64,000 nt of DNA from positions 62,001-126,000 of the forward strand of contig JAJNNC010000017.1 of NCBI GenBank assembly GCA_021730635.1, written 5' to 3'. A program made the position numbers and the translations under genes. The notes beneath the pieces are model-generated. The model had not been told where the DNA came from and made no database searches. It was given only the letters and a program-made list of their open reading frames with translations. Origin of the DNA: Catalimonadaceae bacterium JC749 (GTDB lineage: Bacteria; Bacteroidota; Bacteroidia; Cytophagales; Cyclobacteriaceae). This document shows positions 9,601 through 18,009 of the stretch, piece by piece; positions within the stretch are counted from its first letter, which is position 1, and the number at the start of each line of letters is the position of its first letter.

Positions 9601-9836
9601 TATTTGAGTCTTACTATCAGGATGTATCTTTCTTGCGCCTGAAGTTTGTCACCTTAGGATATACTATTCCGGAGGCTGTCAGAAATAAGCTGAGCATGAG
9701 CCGGCTTCGAGTGTATGTTTCTGCTCAGAACCCTTACCTGTACACCCAATTTGACGGACTGGACCCTGAAGGTGCGCAAGGTTTTGATGCACCAAGTCCC
9801 AGAACCTTTATGGTGGGTATCAACGCCAGCTTTTAA
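6669..9836 (+). CDS. SusC/RagA family TonB-linked outer membrane transporter
   Basis: 1055 aa outer-membrane importer. After an N-terminal hydrophobic leader, residues about 65-140 form the carboxypeptidase-regulatory-like domain (GTVRSLADDAPLPGVNV, then GTVTDSDGKYSI). The SusC signature VVVVGYGTQEKRDLTGAV and a plug domain with GANGVILITTKRG follow, then the long 22-strand barrel ending in an aromatic Phe. It forms a pair with the SusD protein 48 bases downstream and takes up oligosaccharides with TonB energy. The N-terminal leader (METTYYKLL) is a little long. Length and domain order are normal for the family. Confidence 0.97.
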   Translation: METTYYKLLIKMVFGSFIGMVCQLLFVDGCLARKANAPTGQSKAGMEAKYPAVSLAEVSTLEIQAIQVTGTVRSLADDAPLPGVNVIVKGTNIGTVTDSDGKYSISVPDENDTLVFSSIGYTREELPVSGRSAIDVVLSEDIRSLSEVVVVGYGTQEKRDLTGAVSSVDAKAISEVVANNAVQAIQGRVSGVNISQDSWRPGAGATVRIRGTRSITASNDPLYVIDGNPIARGNITINDINPSDIESIEVLKDASATAIYGSRGANGVILITTKRGKSGKTTVSYDAYEGFQEPLRTVDVWNGGEYAEYVRDSYRNNDSPTYNSPVPSMEEDKALGQFAQDPYVLASVLMGYDENGNYDPARVRSFDWMDAVMQTGRIQNHQLSVSGGSEKTKVLLSGGYFANKGLVKNMDYKRYNIRVNLDHQLTERIKLSTSSVISRAHEDIGSNLYALARQVNPLASPYDANGDMVLNPGNDPLTLNPLLDIDGIINDSRKDRILTNFNVEAEIIEGLRYRANFGYDYRTARDGSFQTSRSTARSGRTPWASYGGNASTDIILENLLFYDKTFSDQHKLGVTLLQSVQTNKFEEYATTVEGLPYESQKFYNVGSASEILGVNSNLTEWQMLSWMARINYNLFDKYLFTITGRRDGSSVLAEGRKYAFFPSAAFAWRVADESFLQGASFLSDLKLRMSYGKTGNSAINPYQTQGNLAITRYVWDESVIIGYAPGDMPNPLLSWETTAQADLGLDFGFFKNRIAGTIDLYRSNTEGLLMPRRLPIVSGFAEVLTNVGKTRNTGLEINVSTVNFDTNHGFRWNTNFVFSRNKEEIVELSDGKVDDIGNEWFIGYPVDVFFDQHVIGIWQDTEADRAAMEQLNANGHNFEPGLVRLADYNQDGKITTDDRIILGSPRPQWTAGFTNNFYFKPFDLAFQWYASYGAMGIFDKNLALNGRYNMVDIDYWTPENPSNRYPKPSAGWLAPDYIFESYYQDVSFLRLKFVTLGYTIPEAVRNKLSMSRLRVYVSAQNPYLYTQFDGLDPEGAQGFDAPSPRTFMVGINASF

Positions 9837-9884
9837 TATGGGATTGATCAGCGAAATATTTGATTATGCTTAAAATTTACTGAC

Positions 9885-11675
9885 ATGAAGAATACTACAA
9901 AAATCTTAATGATATGTATAGGCGTATTTACATTTTCCTGTAATGACTTTCTAGAGGAAGAAGTGGTGTCTGATATCTCCTATAGTTATTATGAAACGTT
10001 ACAAGGTATTGAAAGCGGTGTGGGCGCTGCTTATGACCCTTTGCGGATTCATTACTCTAGCGAATCTAACGCTTCCCTTCATCAGTTAGGCACAGATACC
10101 TACCAGGACGGCAGAGATGCTGCTTACAGAACCCAGTTGAACCGGTATGAAGCCACGCTCAATTCTACCTTTGCCCAGTTGTATACCGATCACTGGGCAG
10201 TGTACTACAAAGGCATTAATACGGCTAATACCATCATGGATGCTATCGGAAAGATTGGAGAGGGGGAAATGCCAACGGAATTGAAAATAACCCGCACTGC
10301 TGAGCTGCGGTTTCTCAGAGGGCTCTATTATTTTTACCTTGTGCAGTCGTTCGGAAACATTCCTATTGTCACCCTACCCGAACTAAGTATACGAACGGAG
10401 TTTAAGCGAGCGCCTATCGCAGAGGTGTATCACCTGATTATTTCGGATTTGAGGTATGCGGTAGAAAACCTTCCTCCTACGCAGGACGATTACGGGAGAG
10501 CCACCCAGGGCGCTGCCCAGCATGCATTGGCTTTGGTATACCTGACCCGTGGAAGTGCCGTTACCGCTGTGAGAGGTCAGCAGCCCACAGATATGGACAG
10601 CGCTGCTTACTTTGCCGATGCGGTCATTCTGAGCAACACCTATCAGCTTGTTCCGGACTTTGCAGACCTGTGGGATATCAACAACCAGAAAAATAGTGAA
10701 GTGATCTTTGCTGTCCAGTTTTCTGAAACGCAGTTGTATAATAACAACAGCGGAAACAGAGACCATCTTTATTTTGGCATGACCTACGACCTGAAGCCGG
10801 GAATGAAAAGAGACGTGGAAAATGGAAGGCCCTGGAACAGAATTATTCCTACGGACTTTACCATTCTGGAGCTGTTCGACCGTAAGAACGATTCCCGCTT
10901 CTATAAAACTTTCAAGTCAACCTGGTACAGCAATAATCCGGATAACCTCCCAGTATGGGAGCCTGCCGGTGGCTTTGTGCCTCCCCCAGACCTGCTGGGA
11001 AAACCTAAGTTTGAGGTAGGCGACACGTCCATCTGGGTGACGGCAGAGATATATCCTGAAGACACCAATTTTGATTCTCTGTATGCTTCCAAGCCTTATT
11101 ATTATATGCCGATGAACCGGCAGGATAATGCTAACTTCTTTGTGCTCCTCAAACATTTAGATCCCACCCGCCCGGGTTTTAATGACGAAATCGGCTTCCG
11201 CGATGGAATTTTGTTCAGGCTGGGAGAAACCTACCTGATAGCTGCCGAAGCTTATGGCCGGAAAGGAGACTTTGAAACCGCTGTGGAGAGAGTGAACGTC
11301 ATCAGAAGACGGGCTGCTTATCAGGAAGGAGAATCTAAACCTGTGGAATATTGGAAAGTAGAAGGAGGAGATTATGCCGATCGGTTCGAGAGTACGGAGT
11401 CAGCCATGCTGCTGACAGTGGCAGATCTAGCCAGTGAACCCTCGTTCGTAGATTTTATACTGAATGAAAGAGCCCGGGAGATGAATGGAGAGCTACGGCG
11501 CTGGTGGGACCTGACCCGCACTGAGAAATTGGTAGAAAGGGTGCAAAAGTATAATCCGGGTGGAGCGGCTAATGTTAGGCCCCATCATATGCTAAGACCG
11601 ATTCCCCAGGATCATATTGACAGACTGGATCCTCAGGGACTCTTGGAAGAGGAGCAGAATGTAGGATACTTTTAA
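9885..11675 (+). CDS. SusD/RagB family surface glycan-binding lipoprotein
   Basis: 596 aa. The leader MKNTTKILMICIGVFTFSC ends in a lipobox with Cys19, followed by NDFLEEE as in many SusD proteins, so it is an outer-membrane lipoprotein. TPR-like helices follow (AELRFLRGLYYFYLVQSFG), and the C-terminal region shows the family motif NERAREMNGELRRWWDLTRT. It caps the SusC barrel and binds the glycan before import. The order SusC, SusD, GH172 is a standard polysaccharide utilisation locus arrangement. The specific glycan cannot be read from SusD sequence. Confidence 0.96.
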   Translation: MKNTTKILMICIGVFTFSCNDFLEEEVVSDISYSYYETLQGIESGVGAAYDPLRIHYSSESNASLHQLGTDTYQDGRDAAYRTQLNRYEATLNSTFAQLYTDHWAVYYKGINTANTIMDAIGKIGEGEMPTELKITRTAELRFLRGLYYFYLVQSFGNIPIVTLPELSIRTEFKRAPIAEVYHLIISDLRYAVENLPPTQDDYGRATQGAAQHALALVYLTRGSAVTAVRGQQPTDMDSAAYFADAVILSNTYQLVPDFADLWDINNQKNSEVIFAVQFSETQLYNNNSGNRDHLYFGMTYDLKPGMKRDVENGRPWNRIIPTDFTILELFDRKNDSRFYKTFKSTWYSNNPDNLPVWEPAGGFVPPPDLLGKPKFEVGDTSIWVTAEIYPEDTNFDSLYASKPYYYMPMNRQDNANFFVLLKHLDPTRPGFNDEIGFRDGILFRLGETYLIAAEAYGRKGDFETAVERVNVIRRRAAYQEGESKPVEYWKVEGGDYADRFESTESAMLLTVADLASEPSFVDFILNERAREMNGELRRWWDLTRTEKLVERVQKYNPGGAANVRPHHMLRPIPQDHIDRLDPQGLLEEEQNVGYF

Positions 11676-11757
11676 GTCAGATCATCTCAGTAGGAAGTAT
11701 ATATTACCTTAATTCTTCTAATTTTAAGCAATGGAAACTACTCAAACTATTCAGATC

Positions 11758-14049
11758 ATGAAAAAAATCACACGCTGGTGTTTGTGCGGGCTTATCCTGG
11801 TGTCCCTGCAAGTTAGTGCGCAAAACTCAGGGCAAAAAAGTAGTAAGAAGTCGGACAAATCCGCCACAATTCCTATAGGGTTGGACGCCTATCGTATGTG
11901 GGATCAGTGGCCTGTACAAAGAATTGGGGCCCGGGCCTATATGCGGAGCACCTATGACCGTTCGGGTGGTAATGAATCTGCCGATGCCAGTCACTTTCTG
12001 TTTATGAAAGAGGAAGACTATAACGTAACACTTGACGTGATCGGCAAAGGGGTTCTGTATTTTGTCAGAACCAACCACTGGCATGGCAGCCCCTGGCATT
12101 ATGTGGTAGATGGAAAGGATTTTGTGATCAAAGAAACGGCTACGGCTGATCCGGTAGATGCCAAGAAAAAACTGACCAATACCACATTCTTACCCCAGAA
12201 GGCTTTTCCCCAGCCACTGACCTATACCTGGAGTACTACCAAAGGGGCCGACCTGATGTGGGTGCCTATTGGCTTTCAGGAGTCGTTCCGGCTGGCCTAT
12301 AGTCGTACCCGCTACGGAACAGGCTATTACATCTTTCACCACTATGCCAATGAGGAATTCCTGTCTCAACCTATCCGGTCCTGGAATGTAAATAAAACGC
12401 CCGACCAGGAGGTGGTGGATCTGATTAGCCAGGCGGGCACCGATATCGCTCCCAAAGATATTGAAAAGAAGAGTGGCAGCCTGAAACTGAATCAGGAGGG
12501 GAAAATACTACTGGCACAGATAGATGCCGCTCCTTCTGCCATACGGGCCTTCAAACTAACTTTACCGCTAGACAAAGCGATAGATCTGGAGCGGCTGCGC
12601 CTGCTGGTTACCTGGGACGATGCGGAACATCCTTCTATTGATGCACCCCTATCCCTGTTTTTCGGAGCGGGCACCTTGTATAACCGCGACAATCGGGAAT
12701 ATCTGGTCAAAGGTTTTCCTATCAATATCAGGTATGATTATGATCAAAACAAAGTAGAACTGGCCTGCTATTACCCCATGCCATTTTTTAAATCTGCCAA
12801 ATTTGAGATCGGGAACATAGAGCCTGGTGACACGGAAGTTAACTATGAGATCCGCTACGAACCGTATGAAACGCCAGCCCATCAAAGCAGCTATTTTCAT
12901 GCTACCTATCAGGACATTCCTGAACCTGAAATCGGAAAAGATCTGACTTTGTTAGATACCCGGGGAGTGGAAGGACATAATGAATGGTCGGGCAATTTTG
13001 TGGGTACTTCTTTTATTTTCTCTCATCAGGCTTATCTGGGCACCTTGGAAGGCGACCCCAGGTTCTTCTTTGACGACAGCCGCACGCCCCAGGCCTATGG
13101 TACCGGCACAGAAGAGTGGGGTGGTGGTGGCGATTACTGGGGGGGACAAAATATGACCTTGCCATTTGCCGGCCATCCCTGTGGAGCGGTTAAGAAAGAA
13201 CTGGCCAAGCATGAAAAAGACTTAATTCAGTCAGCTTATCGTTTTCTGCTGGCCGACCTGATGCCTTTTGGCCACCGTGCGGTCATTCGCCTGGAGCATG
13301 GAGGAGAAAACTTATCTACCGAACATTATGAAACAGTCACCTATTGGTATGGACTACCGGCTCCTTCACTCATCAAAACGGATGAAATTGATATTGGCAG
13401 CGCTTCCAGCGAAAAAGAACATGCCTATCTCTCTCCTCAGGCATCAGCAGTAGAGACCATCACGTCCCGCTATGAGTGGGGGATCGATGCTGTTCCTTCT
13501 CGTCCGTGGGGTATAAATCCTGATAAACTATCTGCTGAATTAAAAAATAAATTAGGAAAGGATGTTTATCCTGCTCATGAGGAAGATGGACGGTATACAA
13601 AGGGTACTTCGGAGTTTACCGTAAAACTGGACCCGGATAACCTGGGCGTATTGCTGCGGCGTACGCTGGATTATAGTTTTCCCAACCAAAAAGCGGAGGT
13701 ATTGATCGCAGATGCGAGTACCCAAGAAGCCTCCCGGGATTTAAAATGGGAGTCGGCAGGGATCTGGTATCTGGCAGGTTCTAATACTTGTGTCTATTCC
13801 GATCCTAAAGGAGAATTGGATGGGCGTTTATACAACGTGCAGACTTCTAACCGCCACTTCCGGGATGATGAATTTCTGGTACCTGGCAAGCTAACGAAAG
13901 ACCGCAGTGCGATCAGGGTCAGGATTAAACACTTACCGGTAGAGCAGGAGCTGTACCCGGGTAAGTCTTTTCCTAAAGAAAGCGCCTGGAGTGAGCTTCG
14001 CTATGAAGTATACAGCTACATCACGCCTGCATTTTCTATCAATCCTTAG
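11758..14049 (+). CDS. GH172 (DUF2961) family glycoside hydrolase
   Basis: 763 aa with signal peptide (MKKITRWCLCGLILVSLQVSAQ). An ATG at 11731 is in frame, but the 11758 start gives the cleaner signal. The family motifs are MRSTYDRSGGNESADASHFL near the N-terminus and GTGTEEWGGGGDYWGG in the middle, matching the GTGTED region of DUF2961 proteins. Characterised GH172 enzymes act on alpha-fructofuranosides (difructose dianhydride I) and D-arabinofuranosides. As the only clear glycosidase here it suggests a furanoside substrate, but the family is little studied. The C-terminus has extra beta-sandwich material beyond the core. It ends the locus; no strong terminator seen. Confidence 0.85.
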   Translation: MKKITRWCLCGLILVSLQVSAQNSGQKSSKKSDKSATIPIGLDAYRMWDQWPVQRIGARAYMRSTYDRSGGNESADASHFLFMKEEDYNVTLDVIGKGVLYFVRTNHWHGSPWHYVVDGKDFVIKETATADPVDAKKKLTNTTFLPQKAFPQPLTYTWSTTKGADLMWVPIGFQESFRLAYSRTRYGTGYYIFHHYANEEFLSQPIRSWNVNKTPDQEVVDLISQAGTDIAPKDIEKKSGSLKLNQEGKILLAQIDAAPSAIRAFKLTLPLDKAIDLERLRLLVTWDDAEHPSIDAPLSLFFGAGTLYNRDNREYLVKGFPINIRYDYDQNKVELACYYPMPFFKSAKFEIGNIEPGDTEVNYEIRYEPYETPAHQSSYFHATYQDIPEPEIGKDLTLLDTRGVEGHNEWSGNFVGTSFIFSHQAYLGTLEGDPRFFFDDSRTPQAYGTGTEEWGGGGDYWGGQNMTLPFAGHPCGAVKKELAKHEKDLIQSAYRFLLADLMPFGHRAVIRLEHGGENLSTEHYETVTYWYGLPAPSLIKTDEIDIGSASSEKEHAYLSPQASAVETITSRYEWGIDAVPSRPWGINPDKLSAELKNKLGKDVYPAHEEDGRYTKGTSEFTVKLDPDNLGVLLRRTLDYSFPNQKAEVLIADASTQEASRDLKWESAGIWYLAGSNTCVYSDPKGELDGRLYNVQTSNRHFRDDEFLVPGKLTKDRSAIRVRIKHLPVEQELYPGKSFPKESAWSELRYEVYSYITPAFSINP

Positions 14050-14160
14050 AATTTTGAAGAGAATAAGCAAAGGGAATGATGACAGAAAACAAATAGGCCG
14101 ATAAATGAATCTGTATCAGCAAATGAGCCTGTAGCTCAACTAAATGTTTCCTGCTGTTTG

Positions 14161-14496
14161 TCAGAGTCTGGGAGTAATGCCCCAGACTTTCCGGGTACGG
14201 GCATCTATCAATACCTGGATAGGGCCAAGCAGTGCGTTGTCTTTGGTAGAGAACACTACTGCCTGGCTTTCGCTGTTCAGTTGAATCATTTCTCCCTCCT
14301 CATTGATGACATAAGGACAGCAGTCGTAAGGCTGTACAATAGCCTCCTGCCAGTTGATGACACTTTGCTGATCTTCTTCCGACAGATATTCCCAGGCGAT
14401 CTGCCGCAAATCTTTCTGGGTACTGGCTGTCTCTTCAGCCTCCTGGCAACACCAGCCTGTGATGCCTAAGAACAGACAGAGGATGTAAATCTTCAT
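14161..14496 (-). CDS. small hypothetical lipoprotein
   Basis: About 111 aa. The N-terminus MKIYILCLFLGITGWCC is a lipoprotein-like signal with two adjacent Cys; an in-frame ATG three codons earlier (14505) is also possible. The body has a compact pattern with QQSVINWQEAIVQ, a CCPYVINEEGEMI strand and a C-terminal ARTRKVWGITPRL, which looks like a small periplasmic beta domain. I do not recognise a named family. It lies convergent to the GH172 gene and divergent from the DinB gene, apparently unrelated to the sugar locus. Confidence 0.6.
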   Translation of the reverse strand: MKIYILCLFLGITGWCCQEAEETASTQKDLRQIAWEYLSEEDQQSVINWQEAIVQPYDCCPYVINEEGEMIQLNSESQAVVFSTKDNALLGPIQVLIDARTRKVWGITPRL

Positions 14497-14578
14497 AGGA
14501 TACATGTTTCTTCCAAGACACAGGATGGTTTCAAAAGGTTGGAGTGTGTGAGTAAGAATGTGGCACTAAACAAGGTGA

Positions 14579-14716
14579 TTATGCAAACCACTCCTTAGGT
14601 ATTATGCTACTGAGTAGTTAGCTTGCATGCAATCCAGCCTCTCCTTAGCATGCAAACCACTCCTTCAGTAGCATGCAACCCAGCCTCTTCCTTGCATGCA
14701 ACTGAACATCTGTACT
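14579..14716. repeat. 23-bp intergenic tandem repeat, six units
   Basis: Units begin at exact 23-base steps: 14579, 14602, 14625, 14648, 14671 and 14694. Each starts with GCATGCAA or TTATGC and continues with a CCACTCCTT or CCAGCCTC-type stretch. Units 1 and 4 resemble each other, as do units 3 and 5, so there may be a higher-order alternation. The GCATGC core is itself a palindrome. The array lies between two divergent genes and is not in a coding frame multiple. Rest of the 14506-14868 gap shows nothing else clear. Confidence 0.8.
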
Positions 14717-14868
14717 GTATACATACCAGCCCATGCTCATAGACGGCCCTGTAAAAATCTAAAGACGAGCACAACTTTATTTTCTCATCACTGTCTTTCA
14801 TTGGTAAGGCTGATCCCATACCTTTGACAAAGTTTTTATCTTGGATTTTTCCCTTTACTGATGCACTG

Positions 14869-15381
14869 ATGTCGCCAATAACTTTAAACCAAGCAGGCAG
14901 TAACGCTAATAGCCCGGACAAAGAAGCCTGCTTAACGCGGCTGCGTCATCAGCTCAAAGCGCTGGACTGGATGACAGACTCCCTTACGGAAGAACAGCTT
15001 CGCCACCGTGCTGATCCGGAGAAATGGTCTGTTTTCGAGAATATGGCGCATCTGGCCCGGTATCAGGAAGTCTTTATCGAGCGCTTGAATCATATATTGC
15101 AGCAGGATACGCCAGCTTTTGACCGATATGTGGCGGATACAGACCCTTCCTTTGCTGTCTGGGTAGAGAAGTCACTGGAGCCACTCAGGGAAGAGATGCA
15201 GAAAGAAAGAGAGGTGATTATCAGGAAAATAACTGGTTTATCTTCGGAGGCACTACAGCGTGTAGGAATCCACCCGGCCTATGGGCATCTGCCTGTCATG
15301 GGCTGGGCGGAATTTTTTCTGCTGCATGAAGCGCATCATCTCTTTACCATTTTCAAGCTGACCAGTCGCTTCAGACCATAA
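14869..15381 (+). CDS. DinB family protein
   Basis: 170 aa from the ATG at 14869. The frame is open back to 14824 with a TTG codon, but the family begins close to the chosen Met. It is an all-helical DinB/YfiT-type four-helix bundle: TRLRHQLKALDWMTDSLTEEQL, then NMAHLARYQEVF and LLHEAHHLF supply the three metal-binding His positions expected for this family. Members include thiol-dependent S-transferases (bacillithiol and mycothiol type) and many of unknown role. Soluble, cytosolic. Stand-alone gene with no functional link to neighbours visible. Confidence 0.8.
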   Translation: MSPITLNQAGSNANSPDKEACLTRLRHQLKALDWMTDSLTEEQLRHRADPEKWSVFENMAHLARYQEVFIERLNHILQQDTPAFDRYVADTDPSFAVWVEKSLEPLREEMQKEREVIIRKITGLSSEALQRVGIHPAYGHLPVMGWAEFFLLHEAHHLFTIFKLTSRFRP

Positions 15382-15518
15382 GCCTCTGGTATGCTGAAGG
15401 CAAAGCCGAAAACCTGTCGATACATCTTTTTACCGGATTAAAGCAGAAGAGATACTCATTTATGTAATACTTTCCTTATCTTTCTTTTTCTCATTCACCC
15501 AACACCTAAACTTAACGC

Positions 15519-16388
15519 ATGAAAAAATGTAACCTTCTTTTTCTGGCACTCATGGCCTTACTCCCTGTCTTACTCCATGCACAAACCGGAAAAGTATTTG
15601 ACGATCTTTCTATGACCAGCGAAATACTGGGAGGAGGCCGTAAATATGCTGTTTACCTGCCACCTGATTATGATATTTCTGAACGTTCCTACCCGGTATT
15701 GTATCTCCTGCATGGAGGCGGCGATGACCAGACCGGATGGGTGCAGTTCGGAGAAGTATTGCACATTACCGATGAGGCTATCAGGCAGGGAAACGCTACC
15801 CCCATGGTCATTGTGATGCCCGATGCCAACACGGGCCGCCGGGGTTATTTCAACGACATCAAAAATGAGTGGCGTTACGAAGATTTCTTCTTCGAAGAGT
15901 TCATGCCTTATATAGAAAAGACTTACCGCATTAAAGGCGATAAACGCTTTCGGGCGGTGGCTGGCTTGTCTATGGGTGGTGGGGGTTCTTTCGTCTATGC
16001 CCTGCGGCATCCGGAGCTGTTTTCTTCTGCCTGTCCGTTGAGTGCCGCCACGGGTCCGCTCACCATAGAGGATGTGAAAGCCTATCTGGAAAGAATAGGC
16101 AGCCCTGTTGGTACCCAAACAGAGATGGAATCCTATTTCAAACGGCAAAGTGTGTTGTCTATGATAGAAAATATGCCGGACGACCAAAAAGAGGCTGTAC
16201 GCTGGTATATTGACTGTGGTGATGATGATTTCCTGTTCGAAGGCAATTCCCTGGTACACATTGCCATGCGCAAAAAGGAGATTCCGCATGAATTCCGTAT
16301 CCGGAATGGGGGGCATACCTGGACTTACTGGCGTGAATCGCTTCCTACGGTATTATCCTTTGTGTCTGACGCCTTTCATCAATATTAG
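15519..16388 (+). CDS. secreted esterase of the esterase D / feruloyl esterase type
   Basis: 289 aa alpha/beta-hydrolase with signal peptide (residues 1-22, cleaving after LLHAQ). The nucleophile elbow GLSMGG places Ser151; Asp near residue 234 (YIDCGDDDF) and His266 (NGGHTW) complete a triad. YLLHGGGDD gives the oxyanion-side motif. Family members (PF00756) remove acetyl, feruloyl or similar ester groups from polysaccharides, or act on small esters. It is exported to the periplasm or surface. It may assist glycan use but is 1.5 kb away from the SusCD locus and separated by unrelated genes. Confidence 0.88.
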   Translation: MKKCNLLFLALMALLPVLLHAQTGKVFDDLSMTSEILGGGRKYAVYLPPDYDISERSYPVLYLLHGGGDDQTGWVQFGEVLHITDEAIRQGNATPMVIVMPDANTGRRGYFNDIKNEWRYEDFFFEEFMPYIEKTYRIKGDKRFRAVAGLSMGGGGSFVYALRHPELFSSACPLSAATGPLTIEDVKAYLERIGSPVGTQTEMESYFKRQSVLSMIENMPDDQKEAVRWYIDCGDDDFLFEGNSLVHIAMRKKEIPHEFRIRNGGHTWTYWRESLPTVLSFVSDAFHQY

Positions 16389-16475
16389 ATCGAGTGAGGC
16401 ATTGGGCTCTCCCAAGAGATAACCATAAGCTGTATCAATCCATTGTTTATTCACTTTTCTTAAATCTTTCCTCTG

Positions 16476-16838
16476 ATGCAATCCATCAATCTGTTAGAAA
16501 AATTCAGCAAAATAGAACAGTATTGGAATCCGAAAATTATAGGCGAACTCAATGGGCAGTACGTGAAGTTAGCCAAGGTGCAGGGGGAGTTTGTGTGGTA
16601 CGATCATGAGGCAGAAGATGAACTGTTTATGGTTTTTAAAGGCACCTTGTACATAGACTTTCAGGAAGAAACCGTAGCCGTCAAAGAAGGCGAAACGCTG
16701 ATTGTGCCCAGAGGGGTAGCCCACCGGCCCAGGACCAATGGAGAAGAAGTATATGTTTTGCTTTTTGAGCCTAAGGCTACCCAACATACCGGTAAAGTGC
16801 AGCATGAAAAAACCGTCAACCGGCTGGACTGGATTTAA
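16476..16838 (+). CDS. small cupin-domain protein
   Basis: 120 aa single-domain cupin. The two conserved motifs are present: an acidic GEFVWYDHEAEDELFMVFKG with His/Glu metal ligands, and GETLIVPRGVAHRP with the second His. Such small cupins are found as isomerases, dioxygenase relatives or mannose-6-phosphate isomerase-like proteins; no substrate can be assigned. Starts 87 bases after the esterase and ends 12 bases before the CPBP protease gene, so it may be co-transcribed with the latter. Confidence 0.82.
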   Translation: MQSINLLEKFSKIEQYWNPKIIGELNGQYVKLAKVQGEFVWYDHEAEDELFMVFKGTLYIDFQEETVAVKEGETLIVPRGVAHRPRTNGEEVYVLLFEPKATQHTGKVQHEKTVNRLDWI

Positions 16839-16850
16839 AAGGGTGAGCAA

Positions 16851-17504
16851 ATGAGCTATAAAAGCAGACTTCCCTTGTGGGTAGCACCGCTGGTGCTGCC
16901 TGTTACCTATGGTGTTTTTCAGTTGTGTGTATACTTTCTGGGCAAAACTTATGGTTACCTGGCAGGCTTCCTGTTTTATTGGGCATTTTGTATAGTTTTC
17001 GCGCTGATAGTGCTGGATCAAAAGCAGTGGAAGGAAATATATGGAACAAAACCTAAAATGCTTGTCCAGGGGTGGAGCTTATTGGCGTTCGTGCCAGCGC
17101 TAGGGCCTCTACTGATGGCTTTTATCCCTTCCGTATCAGCTTTCACGCCCTGGGCTTTTTTGGTGTTAGGAATAGTTTCTGTCTGTAATGGTGTGACAGA
17201 AGAACTGTTTTGGCGAGGTGTTTTTATAGCCTCCTTCAGAAAAGATGTGATCAAAGCCTATGTATACCCTACACTGTTTTTTTGTTTATGGCATTTTGCT
17301 TTGGCAGGTGTGGAAGAAGTCCGGTACCAGGGAGGTGCCTGGGCCTTGGTGGGGGGAGCCTTGATGCTGGGCGCGATCTGGGGGTGGGTGGCTTACCGTC
17401 AGCAATCTGTTTTTGTCACCACCCTAGCACACATAATTGTAAACTTCTTTGCCTTTTCAGGGCTGATAGCCGACAACTGGTTGTCTCAGGACTCCGTGTT
17501 GTGA
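16851..17504 (+). CDS. CPBP family intramembrane glutamic endopeptidase
   Basis: 217 aa with about six to seven membrane segments. The CPBP (Abi/Rce1-type) motifs are in place: EELFWRGVF (EExxxR) at residues about 119-127, FCLWHFAL and TTLAHIIVNFF supplying the His and Asn positions. These integral membrane proteases cleave prenylated or peptide substrates, and some protect against bacteriocins or phage; its substrate is unknown. Located 12 bases after the cupin gene. No toxin or bacteriocin gene is adjacent. Confidence 0.86.
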   Translation: MSYKSRLPLWVAPLVLPVTYGVFQLCVYFLGKTYGYLAGFLFYWAFCIVFALIVLDQKQWKEIYGTKPKMLVQGWSLLAFVPALGPLLMAFIPSVSAFTPWAFLVLGIVSVCNGVTEELFWRGVFIASFRKDVIKAYVYPTLFFCLWHFALAGVEEVRYQGGAWALVGGALMLGAIWGWVAYRQQSVFVTTLAHIIVNFFAFSGLIADNWLSQDSVL

Positions 17505-18009
17505 ACTGCACCGCACTCAGGGTTATCATGCAACTGCCCTTGGACTTTTTCAGATGGCCTGCTGCATCATTAATTAAACTTTGAAGAGCATAGCATCAAT
17601 CGAGTTGATTAGGATAAAAACAAGAATTCTTAAGGTTAATTAATGAAGGTGAAAAAGCCCGGTACCGTATGGTTTTGTATTATTCGAATAAAATGTAAAT
17701 TCAATATAAACAGAATATATATAGCCATAAAGCAGTATGATTTAGGCAAAATTTAATAAACTGTCTTCGAAATATATTGCATTATTCTTTAATAATATAA
17801 CCTTAACGCCAAATATTAGGAATATTAAATATAACTTTTTAATTGTGATTCTAGAAAAAGAAGGGCGCATCTTGCTTATATTATAAGAAATAAATAATTT
17901 CATAGCCTAACAAATACATGTATTTTGTTAATTTTTATCCTATTTCTTAACCATTTTTTACAGAACTACCTAAATCATATTTTTTTTAATTTTTTTAATC
18001 TAAACTTTG
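17505..18009. other. AT-rich gene-free stretch
   Basis: About 500 bases with no supported gene, strongly AT-rich toward the right with long T runs. A perfect 14-base palindrome AAATACATGTATTT lies at 17912-17925, a possible operator for the downstream lipoprotein gene. No tRNA, ncRNA or transposon remnant recognised. Confidence 0.4.

Noticed and set aside
14579-14716. CRISPR array
   Set aside because: Units are contiguous 23-base repeats without spacers and no cas genes are nearby.
14607-14921. 104-codon minus-strand frame
   Set aside because: Lies over the 23-bp repeats and the start of the DinB gene; its Cys/His-rich ending is just translated repeat.
16851-17504. CPBP protease as a phage-defence (Abi) gene
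   Set aside because: No companion defence genes are adjacent; the family is mostly housekeeping or bacteriocin-related.
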